Shown: piece after piece, positions 1 to 8,287 of the stretch
Numbering within the stretch: position 1 is the stretch's first letter
How the letters are laid out: each line of letters opens with the position of its first letter
Assembly (NCBI GenBank): GCA_041844835.1
Contig: JBGZBU010000010.1
Span: 1 to 45,433, forward strand
DNA length: 45,433 bases
From: CAUUCX01 sp041844835
Lineage (GTDB): Bacteria > Bacillota > Clostridia > Peptostreptococcales > Anaerovoracaceae
Direction: 5' to 3'
Position numbers and translations under genes: made by a program
Notes under the pieces: model-generated
The model's database searches: none
What the model saw: the letters and a program-made list of their open reading frames with translations, nothing else
What the model was told of the DNA's origin: nothing

Positions 1-79
1 ATCTGAGAGTATCTTCTTTGCATTTTGCGAATAAAGATACTTTTTTATATTTATCGATATTTTTAGGAGGATTTTATAG

Positions 80-406
80 ATGAGCAGGAGAGTTGAACAT
101 CACGTTATTCTCGGAGATTTGCCGGAATCCCGCATTGTAAATATTACGGTTGACGGGGAGAAAATTAAAGCAAAAGAGGGCGAAATGATTTTATCGGCAC
201 TCATTGCACATGGCAAAATCATAAGCCGCTACACTGTTAGGAAACATGAACCGCGCGGTTTGTTTTGCGGCATAGGGCAATGTACCGATTGTGCGATGAT
301 CGTTGACGGGAAACCCAATGTGAGGACATGTGTCACTCCCGTTCGCGAGGGAATGGTGATTGAAACACAGGTCGGATATGCGAAAAAGGGGGGCTGTCAT
401 GATTAA
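80..406 (+). CDS. (2Fe-2S)-binding subunit of an FAD-dependent amino-acid dehydrogenase
   Basis: This is a 108-residue soluble plant-type ferredoxin subunit. Cysteines C63, C68, C71 and C84 form the Cx4Cx2Cx12C pattern that binds a [2Fe-2S] cluster. The length and sequence match the small subunits of HcnA-, octopine-oxidase- and D-hydroxyproline-dehydrogenase-type complexes, where this subunit passes electrons from a flavin subunit. An AGGAGG-like site (AGGAGGA, about 65-71) precedes the ATG. The stop overlaps the next start, so translation is probably coupled. It begins a four-gene cassette ending at 3069. The substrate cannot be read from the sequence. Confidence 0.88.
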   Translation: MSRRVEHHVILGDLPESRIVNITVDGEKIKAKEGEMILSALIAHGKIISRYTVRKHEPRGLFCGIGQCTDCAMIVDGKPNVRTCVTPVREGMVIETQVGYAKKGGCHD

Positions 407-1520
407 AAAAGAAGTGGTGGTTGTCGGCGGGGGGCCTGCCGGTCTTGCGGCGGCGATAGAAGCTGCAAAAAGAGGGGCGCAAGTCCTTATTATAGACTCG
501 AATCACGTTGCGGGAGGACAGCTCTTCAAGCAGATCCATAAATTTTTCCGTTCCGGCAAGCATCGGGCAGGTACGCGCGGCATGGACATAGGAACGGAGC
601 TTCTGAAAGAAGCTGAATCATACGGAGTTGAAATTATGCTAAACAGCTCGGTAATAGGGATATTCGAGCCTATGATGGTCGCTGTGGAGACGGGAGCTGA
701 TAATCAGGGGAAAATCACGGAGGTTATAGAAGCGGAGCAAATCGTTATTGCCTGCGGAGCGTCGGAAAATGTAGTTCGCTTCAGAGGATGGACAATCCCG
801 GGGGTGATGGGCGCGGGTGCGGCGCAAACGATGATTAATGTCAAACGCGTACTGCCCGGCGAAAAAGTACTCATGATCGGAAGCGGCAATGTGGGGCTGA
901 TTGTAAGTTATCAACTGCTGCAGGCGGGCGCGGATGTTGTCGCACTCGTCGAAGCGGCGCCTGCGATAGGCGGATATGCCGTGCATGCATCCAAGCTTGC
1001 ACGAGTGGGCGTTCCGATTCTCATCGCTCATACCGTTTTTGAAGTCCGGGGAAAAGAAAGAGTGGAAAAAGCAATTGTCGGACAGCTTGATGCCAATTGG
1101 AAGCCGCTCCCCGGAACGGAGCGCGTTTTTGAAGTCGATACCGTATGTATCGCCGCCGGATTAAAGCCGTTGGTCGAGCTTTCAATGATGTACGGATGCG
1201 AGCTGATGTTTGACCCGAGATTGGGAGGTTGGGCAGCTGTTCATAATGAAAAAATGGAAACTACAAAATCCGGAATATATGTCGCGGGAGATGGCAGCGG
1301 TGTGGAAGAGGCGAATACCGCACTTGAAGAGGGCAGGCTTGCCGGGGTCTCAGTTGCGGAAGCAAGAGGGCTCATTTCGGCGGAAAGTGCGGAGAAAGAC
1401 AGGCTCGAAATATGGTCAAGACTGGACGGTCTGCGTGAGGGCCCCAAGGGAGAAGCCAGACGGCAGGTTAAAAAGGAATTGATTGATCGATTTTCAAAGC
1501 TGAAAAGAGAGGTGAAATAA
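399..1520 (+). CDS. FAD/NAD(P)-binding oxidoreductase, HcnB/SoxA-like subunit
   Basis: This 373-residue pyridine nucleotide-disulfide oxidoreductase-fold protein starts at the ATG at 399, which overlaps the previous stop; an upstream in-frame ATG at 360 lies inside the preceding gene. A GGGPAGLAAA dinucleotide-binding motif near residue 10 binds FAD. A second GSGNVGL motif in the middle fits an NAD(P) or second nucleotide site, and the C-terminal GIYVAGDGSGVEEAN segment is the usual FAD-contacting ATG-like motif. In HcnABC-type complexes this subunit relays electrons between the oxidase subunit and the iron-sulfur proteins. The neighbouring genes on both sides fit that complex. Confidence 0.87.
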   Translation: MIKKEVVVVGGGPAGLAAAIEAAKRGAQVLIIDSNHVAGGQLFKQIHKFFRSGKHRAGTRGMDIGTELLKEAESYGVEIMLNSSVIGIFEPMMVAVETGADNQGKITEVIEAEQIVIACGASENVVRFRGWTIPGVMGAGAAQTMINVKRVLPGEKVLMIGSGNVGLIVSYQLLQAGADVVALVEAAPAIGGYAVHASKLARVGVPILIAHTVFEVRGKERVEKAIVGQLDANWKPLPGTERVFEVDTVCIAAGLKPLVELSMMYGCELMFDPRLGGWAAVHNEKMETTKSGIYVAGDGSGVEEANTALEEGRLAGVSVAEARGLISAESAEKDRLEIWSRLDGLREGPKGEARRQVKKELIDRFSKLKREVK

Positions 1521-2351
1521 ATGGGATTGGAACAGACAGGATATCTCACTTTGGATGAGATAAAGGAAACTATAGGATATCCCGGCGATGAAAGATTTGA
1601 GAAAGGGCCGATAGCGGTGGCGGAGTGCGTACAGATGATTCCATGCAACCCATGCGAGTCGGCTTGTAAATTCGGCGCGATAACCATAGGAACACCTATT
1701 ACGAAGCAACCTGCAATAGATCCCGATAAATGTGTGGGCTGCTGCATGTGTATTGCCAAGTGTTCGGGACTTGCGATTTTCGTTCTCGACAAGACATATT
1801 CGGAAACGCACGGAACCGTTGCAATGCCGTATGAATATTATCTCACTCCCGAGCCGGGACAAAAAGTATGCGCAGTGAACAGGCGCGGAGAATATGTATG
1901 CGAGGGAGAAGTTGTAAAGGTTATGAATCCGGAATCTTTCGACAGGACTCCCGTTCTCACGATTGCTGTGCCTCTTGAACATGTTGATGAAGTAAGGAGC
2001 ATTCAAAGAAAAGAAAAGCAGCTTGCAGAGATGATTGAAAAAGCGGAGTGGAGCGATGATGCGGATGATGAGATATTGGTATGTCGCTGTGAAGAAATCA
2101 CTTTGGGGAAAATAAAGGCTGCGATCAGGGATGGAGCACGTACGGTTACAGGAGTCAAGCTCAGGACTCGTGTCGGGATGGGACTGTGCCAGGGCAGAAC
2201 CTGCGAAAAAATGGTTCAGGCACTGCTGAAGCAATATGTGGAAAATACTCCGGAAGAGATCGGCACATCGACAAGCAGACCCCCGGTTAGACCTGTTACA
2301 TTCGGTTCACTGGCAGGAATGAAAGGAAGTGGAAGTGATGAAAACGTATGA
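1521..2351 (+). CDS. 4Fe-4S / BFD-like [2Fe-2S] ferredoxin-domain protein
   Basis: This 276-residue electron carrier starts one base after the previous stop. The N-terminal third has a cysteine-rich ferredoxin region (CNPCESAC, then CVGCCMCIAKC), enough for at least one and probably two [4Fe-4S] clusters. The C-terminal part has the BFD-like pattern CRCEEIT...GLCQGRTC, which binds a [2Fe-2S] cluster. In proteobacterial HcnA/OoxA proteins the BFD-like domain sits on other subunits; here it is joined to the ferredoxin. The end overlaps the next reading frame by 14 bases. It probably takes electrons from the FAD subunits, but the acceptor is unknown. Confidence 0.82.
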   Translation: MGLEQTGYLTLDEIKETIGYPGDERFEKGPIAVAECVQMIPCNPCESACKFGAITIGTPITKQPAIDPDKCVGCCMCIAKCSGLAIFVLDKTYSETHGTVAMPYEYYLTPEPGQKVCAVNRRGEYVCEGEVVKVMNPESFDRTPVLTIAVPLEHVDEVRSIQRKEKQLAEMIEKAEWSDDADDEILVCRCEEITLGKIKAAIRDGARTVTGVKLRTRVGMGLCQGRTCEKMVQALLKQYVENTPEEIGTSTSRPPVRPVTFGSLAGMKGSGSDENV

Positions 2352-3069
2352 TGCAGCAGTTATCGGAGCAAAACGGTTGGGAATGGAGTTGATGACATTC
2401 ACGGAAGTACGGGGGATTAAATTGAACGCGGGCGGAGCAGTTGAGGGCTTGGTTACATCGAATGGAGATATTGCAGCCGAACGCGTAGTCAATTGTGCAG
2501 GTGTATGGTCGCCGCTAATCGGGCAAATGGTCGGGATCAATATTCCGATTGAGTCGAGAAAAGGAATTTGCCTGGTCGCTGAAAGAGGCAATCCCGTGGT
2601 TCATCAAAAAGTGCATGAGTTCGGATATATGATGTCGAAATTTGACGATATCGAATTTGAAAGACCTGTTTCAGAGCGCGTTGCCCGGCTCAATGTAGCA
2701 ATGGTAATCGAGCCGACCGACACCATGAATTTTATCCTTGGCGGAAACAGAAACTTCTCGGGTTTCGATATAAGGTCGGAGATTGAAGTAATGCAGGCCG
2801 TAGCCGAATGCGGCATCAGATATTTCCCCATCTTGAAAGAAATAAACTGCATCCGCTCATATTGCGGAGTCAGACCGTTCGTGGTGGATCATCTTCCCGT
2901 CGTCTCCGAGGTGGAAGACGTCCCGGGCTTTTATATTGCAGCGGGTCATGAGGGTGACGGAATCAGCCTGTCCGCAATTACGGGGAAGATGGTTGCGCAA
3001 ATGATAAGTGGGAAACAGACGGATTTTGATATAAGCAAGCTCCGATTCTCAAGGTTTTGCGAGGCATAG
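2338..3069 (+). CDS. FAD-dependent oxidase (DadA/HcnC-like), internally deleted
   Basis: The ATG at 2338 has an AAAGGA site about 10 bases upstream; a GTG at 2329 is possible. The 243-residue product starts like a DAO-family flavoprotein (MKTYDAAVIGA) but goes straight into a mid-protein segment (KRLGMELMTFTEVRGI). The GxGxxG Rossmann loop and roughly 130-140 following residues expected in this family are missing. The rest matches the C-terminal half: RVVNCAGVWS, the substrate-domain strands, and the GFYIAAGHEGDGI flavin-contacting motif. The reading frame is intact. FAD binding is unlikely, so the cassette may be inactive. The possible causes are a real in-frame deletion or an assembly collapse. 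Confidence 0.75.
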   Translation: MKTYDAAVIGAKRLGMELMTFTEVRGIKLNAGGAVEGLVTSNGDIAAERVVNCAGVWSPLIGQMVGINIPIESRKGICLVAERGNPVVHQKVHEFGYMMSKFDDIEFERPVSERVARLNVAMVIEPTDTMNFILGGNRNFSGFDIRSEIEVMQAVAECGIRYFPILKEINCIRSYCGVRPFVVDHLPVVSEVEDVPGFYIAAGHEGDGISLSAITGKMVAQMISGKQTDFDISKLRFSRFCEA

Positions 3070-3152
3070 ATTTGATAGGAAAATCATATGCTTTCCGATT
3101 ATAAGTCATTTGATTGTTATTGCATTTCGTTTTAAAGAAAGGAGAAATTGTT

Positions 3153-3722
3153 ATGAAAAAAGAATTAAAAACCGGTACGATGTTATTTCCCACGCCGACA
3201 CTCATAGTAGGGACGTACAATGACGACGGCACGCCGAATGCGATGAATGTGGCATGGGGAGGAGTATGCGCGTCCGATCCGCCCTGCGTGCAAATCAGCG
3301 TCAGGCAGGAAAGAAAAACCAAAGAAAACATAGACAAGAGAGGCGCGTTTACGATTCATATTTCCGGCGAGGAGTGCATGAAAATATCGGATTATATGGG
3401 GATTGCATCCGGTCACACCGAAGACAAAATCGCTGCTTTGGGGTTAACCGCGATTGACAGCGGAAAGGTTGATGCCCCGATAATCGATGAATATCCGCTG
3501 GTGCTTGAGTGCGAGGCAAGAGCGGCATATGAGGTAGGCGGGCATTTTATGATTATCGGAGAAATCAAGGGTGTTCTTGCGGAAGATTCAATTTTGGATG
3601 ATAAAAACAAAATTGATGTTGCCAAGTTGGCTCCAATAGCATTTGATCCTGCGGGAGGAAATTATATAGTATTTGACAGGATAGCGGGCAAAGCATTCTC
3701 AGTCGGACTGAGCAAATCATAA
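3153..3722 (+). CDS. flavin reductase-like / flavoredoxin family FMN-binding protein
   Basis: This 189-residue FMN-binding split-barrel protein starts at 3153, behind AAAGGAG at 3138-3144. The N-terminal LFPTPTLIVGT and NAMNVAWGG segments and the QISVRQERKT stretch are typical of the flavoredoxin / DIM6-NTAB family. Such proteins bind FMN and reduce it or relay electrons in anaerobes. The gene has its own ribosome site about 80 bases after the deleted oxidase and is probably the end of that transcript or a separate unit. The physiological partner is unknown. Confidence 0.85.
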   Translation: MKKELKTGTMLFPTPTLIVGTYNDDGTPNAMNVAWGGVCASDPPCVQISVRQERKTKENIDKRGAFTIHISGEECMKISDYMGIASGHTEDKIAALGLTAIDSGKVDAPIIDEYPLVLECEARAAYEVGGHFMIIGEIKGVLAEDSILDDKNKIDVAKLAPIAFDPAGGNYIVFDRIAGKAFSVGLSKS

Positions 3723-3822
3723 AAACAGTTCAAATGTCGTGGTTTCGGATATGTCGTACATGCCGAGAAGCCGGAGATCGAGACATCAGGACAGCGGGAG
3801 GGGTTCAATCCGAGAAAAATCC

Positions 3823-3851
3823 TTGCGTTTTTATTTTCAATATAGTACAAT
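3823..3851 (+). promoter_or_regulatory. promoter for rpsB-tsf
   Basis: TTGCGT at 3823-3828 and TACAAT at 3846-3851 are separated by exactly 17 bases, a good sigma-A match. It lies about 136 bases upstream of rpsB, implying a long leader. Confidence 0.65.
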
Positions 3852-3857
3852 CATATA

Positions 3858-3987
3858 GCCTGTGCATATGGTGCAGGTAATTACGCACAGTGCGCAATGC
3901 GAAAAAGCGGTGCCCGTCAATTGAGGGATCTTTTGGGGGATCTTTTTCGTCACAGGCGTGTTGGAGGAATAACCAAGGAGGTAAAGT
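3858..3987 (+). promoter_or_regulatory. rpsB leader with hairpins, possible S2 autoregulation or attenuation
   Basis: The leader holds an inverted repeat CTGTGC (3860-3865) / GCACAG (3885-3890). A second pair, CGAAAAAG (3900-3907) / CTTTTTCG (3942-3949), ends in a T-run and resembles an attenuator. GGGATCTTTT occurs twice (3925-3934 and 3937-3946). Ribosomal protein S2 operons are often autoregulated through the leader, but I cannot match a known S2-leader consensus here. Confidence 0.35.
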
Positions 3988-4779
3988 ATGTCAGTTATTT
4001 CAATGAAACAGTTACTTGAAGCGGGTGTGCATTTCGGACATCAGACCAGAAGATGGAACCCTAAAATGGCGCCCTACATTTTCACCGAGAGAAACGGTAT
4101 ATATATCATAGACCTTCAGAAGACGGTGTCTATGATAGATGAAGCGTATGCGTTTATGAAGCAGATCGCATCAACGGGAAAACCGATCCTTTTCGTGGGA
4201 ACGAAAAGACAGGCTCAGCAGGCTGTTGAAACGGAAGCGAAACGCTGCGGAATGTATTATGTGAACGAGCGTTGGCTGGGCGGAATGCTTACAAATTATA
4301 AAACGATTTCTCAGAGGATCAAGCGGCTTGAAGAGATTCGCACGATGGAAGAGGAAGGAATATTTGATAAGCTTTCAAAAAAAGAAGTTACCAAGCTCAA
4401 CCTTGAAGCGGAAAAACTCGAAAAATTCCTCGGCGGCATTAAAGAAATGCCGGGAATGCCGGCTGCAATTTTTGTGGTTGATCCTAAAAAAGAGAGAATT
4501 GCCATCAAGGAAGCGAGGATTCTCGGAATTCCTATTATCGGCATGGTAGATACGAACTGCGATCCGGATGACGTTGATTATGTAATTCCTGCAAATGATG
4601 ACGCAATCAGGGCAGTCAGATTAATTGCCGGCAGTATGGCGGATGCGATCATCGAGGCGAATCAGGGTGAGAGCTTTGACGACTCCCCGTCTTATGATTC
4701 CGATGAGGATGTCGCGGATGAAGATGCAGTAGAGAAAGAAGACGCGGCTGATGAGAGCGATGCTGCGGATGAAGAATAA
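3988..4779 (+). CDS. rpsB: 30S ribosomal protein S2
   Basis: This 263-residue S2 protein assembles onto the 30S subunit late and helps recruit S1 in bacteria that have it. The conserved opening MKQLLEAGVHFGHQTRRWNPKM, the FVGTKRQAQ and ERWLGGMLTN motifs, and the NCDPD...IPANDDA region are all present. The last 35 or so residues are a highly acidic Asp/Glu tail rich in DEDVADEDA-type sequence, longer than in many bacteria. AAGGAGG precedes the ATG. The order rpsB-tsf is the usual one; frr and pyrH, often next, are absent here. Confidence 0.98.
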   Translation: MSVISMKQLLEAGVHFGHQTRRWNPKMAPYIFTERNGIYIIDLQKTVSMIDEAYAFMKQIASTGKPILFVGTKRQAQQAVETEAKRCGMYYVNERWLGGMLTNYKTISQRIKRLEEIRTMEEEGIFDKLSKKEVTKLNLEAEKLEKFLGGIKEMPGMPAAIFVVDPKKERIAIKEARILGIPIIGMVDTNCDPDDVDYVIPANDDAIRAVRLIAGSMADAIIEANQGESFDDSPSYDSDEDVADEDAVEKEDAADESDAADEE

Positions 4780-4825
4780 GATATATTAGTGTGTTTTTCT
4801 AAAAACGCAAGGATAGGAGGCAATT

Positions 4826-5746
4826 ATGGCTATATCGGCTAGTATGGTGAAGGAACTCCGCGAAATGACCGGTGCGGGCATGATGGATTGCAAAAGTGCG
4901 CTTGTTGAATGCGACGGAGATATGGATAAGGCTGTTGAGATTCTTAGAGAAAAGGGACTTGCAAAAGCCGCAAAAAAAGCGAGCAGAGTTGCGGCGCAGG
5001 GACTTGTGAGAATATCTTTTGCAGCCGACAATTCAAAAGCAGCTATTGTAGAGGTTAATTCCGAAACGGATTTTGTTGCAAAAAATGACGAGTTCGTTGC
5101 TTTTGTGGAAAATCTTGCGGATTTGGCGCTTAATTGCGCATGCAGCTCTGACGATATTGAAGCTTTCCTTGCGCAGAGTTATGATTCGGGAGTAACTGTG
5201 CAGGACGAGCTCAATAATAAGATCGCAAAAATAGGTGAAAATATGAGTGTAAGACGTTTCTGCAGATTGGAAGAAGCGGGCTGTAAATATGTGGGTTATC
5301 TTCACGGCGGCGGAACGATAGGCGCTTTGATAGGAATAAAAACGGATGCGGATTTCGCAGATGTCGAGGCTGTAGGGAAGGACGTTGCAATGCAGGTGGC
5401 TTCAATGAATCCGTCTTTCCTTAAAAGAGAAGATGTCGATTCGGACTATATCGAGCACGAGAAAAAAATACTTCATCAGCTCGTAATAAATGAAGGAGCA
5501 AAACCTGAGTTGGTTGACAAGATCGTCGAAGGAAAACTCAATAAGGAGCTCAAGGAAGTTTGCCTGCTCGAACAGAAATTCGTCAAGGATAACGATTTGA
5601 CGGTCAAGCAGTATGTGGCAAATGCCGCAAAGGATCTGGGACAGTCACTTGAAGTTGTTTCAATGGTTCGTTATCTCGTGGGCGAGGGAATAGAGAAAGA
5701 AGAAGAGGATTTTGCTGCTGAGGTTGCAAAACAGATGGCTCAGTAG
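4826..5746 (+). CDS. tsf: elongation factor Ts
   Basis: This 306-residue guanine-nucleotide exchange factor releases GDP from EF-Tu. The N-terminal UBA-like domain carries the signature LREMTGAGMMDCKSAL, followed by the EF-Tu-contacting NSETDFVAKNDEF motif (TDFVA core). The sequence continues through the dimerisation and C-terminal modules and ends in an acidic-rich helix. It lies 46 bases downstream of rpsB behind an AGGAGG site and is probably cotranscribed from the rpsB promoter; a terminator follows at 5790. Confidence 0.98.
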   Translation: MAISASMVKELREMTGAGMMDCKSALVECDGDMDKAVEILREKGLAKAAKKASRVAAQGLVRISFAADNSKAAIVEVNSETDFVAKNDEFVAFVENLADLALNCACSSDDIEAFLAQSYDSGVTVQDELNNKIAKIGENMSVRRFCRLEEAGCKYVGYLHGGGTIGALIGIKTDADFADVEAVGKDVAMQVASMNPSFLKREDVDSDYIEHEKKILHQLVINEGAKPELVDKIVEGKLNKELKEVCLLEQKFVKDNDLTVKQYVANAAKDLGQSLEVVSMVRYLVGEGIEKEEEDFAAEVAKQMAQ

Positions 5747-5789
5747 GCTTGGCGGCAGCGCGGATTTACTCAAATAAAAGGATTCTTTA

Positions 5790-5835
5790 GGGGATTTGCG
5801 GCTTTATGCGGGTTGCAAGTCCCTTTTATTTTATT
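5790..5835 (+). terminator. Rho-independent terminator after tsf
   Basis: GGGATTTGC (5791-5799) pairs with GCAAGTCCC (5815-5823) with one G-U pair. TTTTATTTTATT follows at 5824-5835. An outer AAATAAAAGG / CCTTTTATTT pair (5772-5781 / 5822-5831) could extend or compete with it. Confidence 0.75.
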
Positions 5836-5993
5836 AGAAAACTCCGCGCATGCAGGTTGTTTTTTGTCCTGTAATCCGTTTTTTCTTTTCGCGATTAATT
5901 TTTGATATCAGTGGACTAGCTGCGGGAATTTTAGTATCATCATCTTGTAAGCAGGTTGCGGTTTTAAATTTATTTTTTAGAAAGGAGTTACTG

Positions 5994-8168
5994 ATGAAAA
6001 GCAATTTTAGAAAAATTATCGCATTTCTTCTTGTTATTGCCATGAGTATGCTTGGCAGCGCGTGTGATAAGAAAGATGGCGGCGATAAGAAAGACGGTCT
6101 TTACAGAGCGTCCGCCGTGACTTCGGACTTGTCCATGGCTGATGATGTCACCAAATTTCTTGATAAAGTCGATGCCGAGTACGGGTATAAGCTGACGACG
6201 AAATTGGCTTATGACGAAAATCTCTCGGGACACCTCGGGTGGCGTCTTGCGGGTTCGGATGAAGAGCACGTCTGCGCCGACTTCCTTTTTAATGAAATGA
6301 AAAAAATAGGGCTTAGTGATGTTGAAAAAGTTGCAGTTTCCTGCGATCGCTTTCAGTTTAACGATTCAAAGCTCAAGATTGAAGGTACTGATATTGATCT
6401 GACTCCTGCATCCTATCAGTGCAACGGAACCGGCGCGGGTGGAATACGCGCGGAAATCGTTGATTGCGGAACCGGAACATTTGCAGACTATGCTAATGTG
6501 GATGTTAAAGGGAAAATAGCGCTTGTCGGTGTTGATCAGTGGAATGAATCATGGATCGACGGTTACATTCGTCAGGCCGATGAAGCCGGAGCAATCGCTC
6601 TTGTTACGTATTCAGCGGGAGGATACGGAACCCTTAATGCAGACGTTGTCAATGTTCAGGATATATGTGCTCCCGATTTGATGCCTACTGCTGCAATCAG
6701 TCCGAATGAAGCTGAAAAAATACAAAAAGCGATCAAAAATGGACATAAAAATGCATATTTGATGTTGGACGCACGGATGGAGACGGGGAAGGGGACTTCG
6801 TACAATATTGTCGGCAAAATCCCCGGGAAAAACAGAGAACAGCAGATAGTTCTAAGCGGGCACTATGATAAGTATTGGTACGGTTTTCAGGATGACTGCG
6901 CAGCTATAGGTTTGGTTTATACCGTTGCAAAAGCGATGATAGATTCGGGATATGAGCCCGAAAATGATATCGTTTTCGTGGCGCACGGAGCGGAAGAATG
7001 GGGAAAATCAAACTCCGCATTCGATTGGACGACAGGCGCGTGGGGGATGATTCATGATGCAAAGCCCGAATGGGGCGGGAAAACGTTGGCTCTGCTCAAT
7101 TGCGAGTTGCCGGCATTTGTGCCGCAAGACGGGCTCTCAATAGGCGGTGTTCCTGAATGGAGAACAGTTATAGATAAACTGATAAATCACAGCGGTTTGC
7201 TCGTCACTTCGGGAGATGTCGGGATCAATAGAAAAGGTTTTGATTCGAGCACCATGGAGGACGGAGTTTCATACAGATGGCACGGAGTTCCTTATTTTAT
7301 TAACTTTTTCGAGGATGAGAAATTCCTGAGCGAGCGCTATCATACGATTGCTGATGATAAGTCCACTTATGATGAGGACATATTTACTACCAATATCAAT
7401 TGGTACGGAGCTCTTGCCACATACATAGATCAAACTCCTGCACTGGAGCTTGATTTGGAACAAGCCGCAGAGGATCTCGGCAATAATTATAACAAGGAAT
7501 ATGCGCGATCCGCGGAGATCGACAGCGAACTGTATTTGAAAAAAATAAAAGAATTCAAGACTCTTGCGGCGAAGCACAATGAGAAGATAAAATCGATAAA
7601 CGAAGAATATGAACGTGCCGTAAAAGAAGAGGATTTTGACAGAGCCGAGGCGCTGAAAATTGACGGAAGAGAACTTAATAAGCAAACATTGGAGATTTTT
7701 GCATATCTTCAGAAGCATTATCTGAAGAACAATGATTTTGAAATTTTCTACGGACACAAAAGTCTCTACGACAATCTTGATGCTCTCAAGGGGGCTATAG
7801 AGGCTCTTAAGAGGCAGGAGCTTTGGAGTGGGGATGAGGACGGAGCTTTGGATTTTGCACTTAAATTGAACGCTCTTCACGATTACAATTACATTCTGTA
7901 CAGCAAGACCGTCGGGGATGCCGTAAACAGGATGTATGATCCTCGTCATCTCAGCATTTCTAAGGATACGTGGGGTTTCGACAGGCAGCTTCCGGTTGTC
8001 TATGTGGGAGATATTACGCATATGCTTGCGAATTCAGGCGATAATGAGCCCGACTGGGAGCAGGCTATAGATGCGTATACCAAGGCATGCGATCAGGTCC
8101 TCGTGGATATCAAATCCGTTGTCAATGAAGAATTGGCCGCCTTTGACGGCTTGTTCCTCTTATTCTGA
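5994..8168 (+). CDS. lipoprotein M28-family metallopeptidase with PA-like domain
   Basis: The start at 5994 follows an AAAGGAG site; a longer in-frame extension from 5850 has no ribosome site and no sensible sequence. The 724-residue product has a lipoprotein signal (basic MKSNFRK, hydrophobic stretch, then LGSAC), so it is probably anchored outside the membrane. Residues around 170-260 look like a PA insert. The M28 zinc-site pattern follows: SGHYD, QDDCAA, HGAEEWG, and a later RYHTIADD histidine. M28 enzymes are mostly aminopeptidases or carboxypeptidases. The C-terminal 200 or so residues are charged and helical, with a UVR-like EEDFDRAEALK segment. The permease downstream suggests peptide use. 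Confidence 0.85.
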   Translation: MKSNFRKIIAFLLVIAMSMLGSACDKKDGGDKKDGLYRASAVTSDLSMADDVTKFLDKVDAEYGYKLTTKLAYDENLSGHLGWRLAGSDEEHVCADFLFNEMKKIGLSDVEKVAVSCDRFQFNDSKLKIEGTDIDLTPASYQCNGTGAGGIRAEIVDCGTGTFADYANVDVKGKIALVGVDQWNESWIDGYIRQADEAGAIALVTYSAGGYGTLNADVVNVQDICAPDLMPTAAISPNEAEKIQKAIKNGHKNAYLMLDARMETGKGTSYNIVGKIPGKNREQQIVLSGHYDKYWYGFQDDCAAIGLVYTVAKAMIDSGYEPENDIVFVAHGAEEWGKSNSAFDWTTGAWGMIHDAKPEWGGKTLALLNCELPAFVPQDGLSIGGVPEWRTVIDKLINHSGLLVTSGDVGINRKGFDSSTMEDGVSYRWHGVPYFINFFEDEKFLSERYHTIADDKSTYDEDIFTTNINWYGALATYIDQTPALELDLEQAAEDLGNNYNKEYARSAEIDSELYLKKIKEFKTLAAKHNEKIKSINEEYERAVKEEDFDRAEALKIDGRELNKQTLEIFAYLQKHYLKNNDFEIFYGHKSLYDNLDALKGAIEALKRQELWSGDEDGALDFALKLNALHDYNYILYSKTVGDAVNRMYDPRHLSISKDTWGFDRQLPVVYVGDITHMLANSGDNEPDWEQAIDAYTKACDQVLVDIKSVVNEELAAFDGLFLLF

Positions 8169-8287
8169 ACGCAGAAAGTGCATCTGTCCGCGCTTTTGTA
8201 AGCCACGGTATCAACTTGATTGCGACGCCTGCGGGATGAGTTGCTTTAGCGGGCGTTGCAGGGTTATTTGCAAAGGAGGGATTATTC

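Noticed and set aside
1241..2234. minus-strand ORFs under the first cassette
   Set aside because: They overlap clearly conserved FeS/FAD genes and contain no recognisable domain.
5850..5993. N-terminal extension of the M28 peptidase frame
   Set aside because: The ATG at 5994 has a clear AGGAG site and starts a proper lipoprotein signal; the extension has neither.
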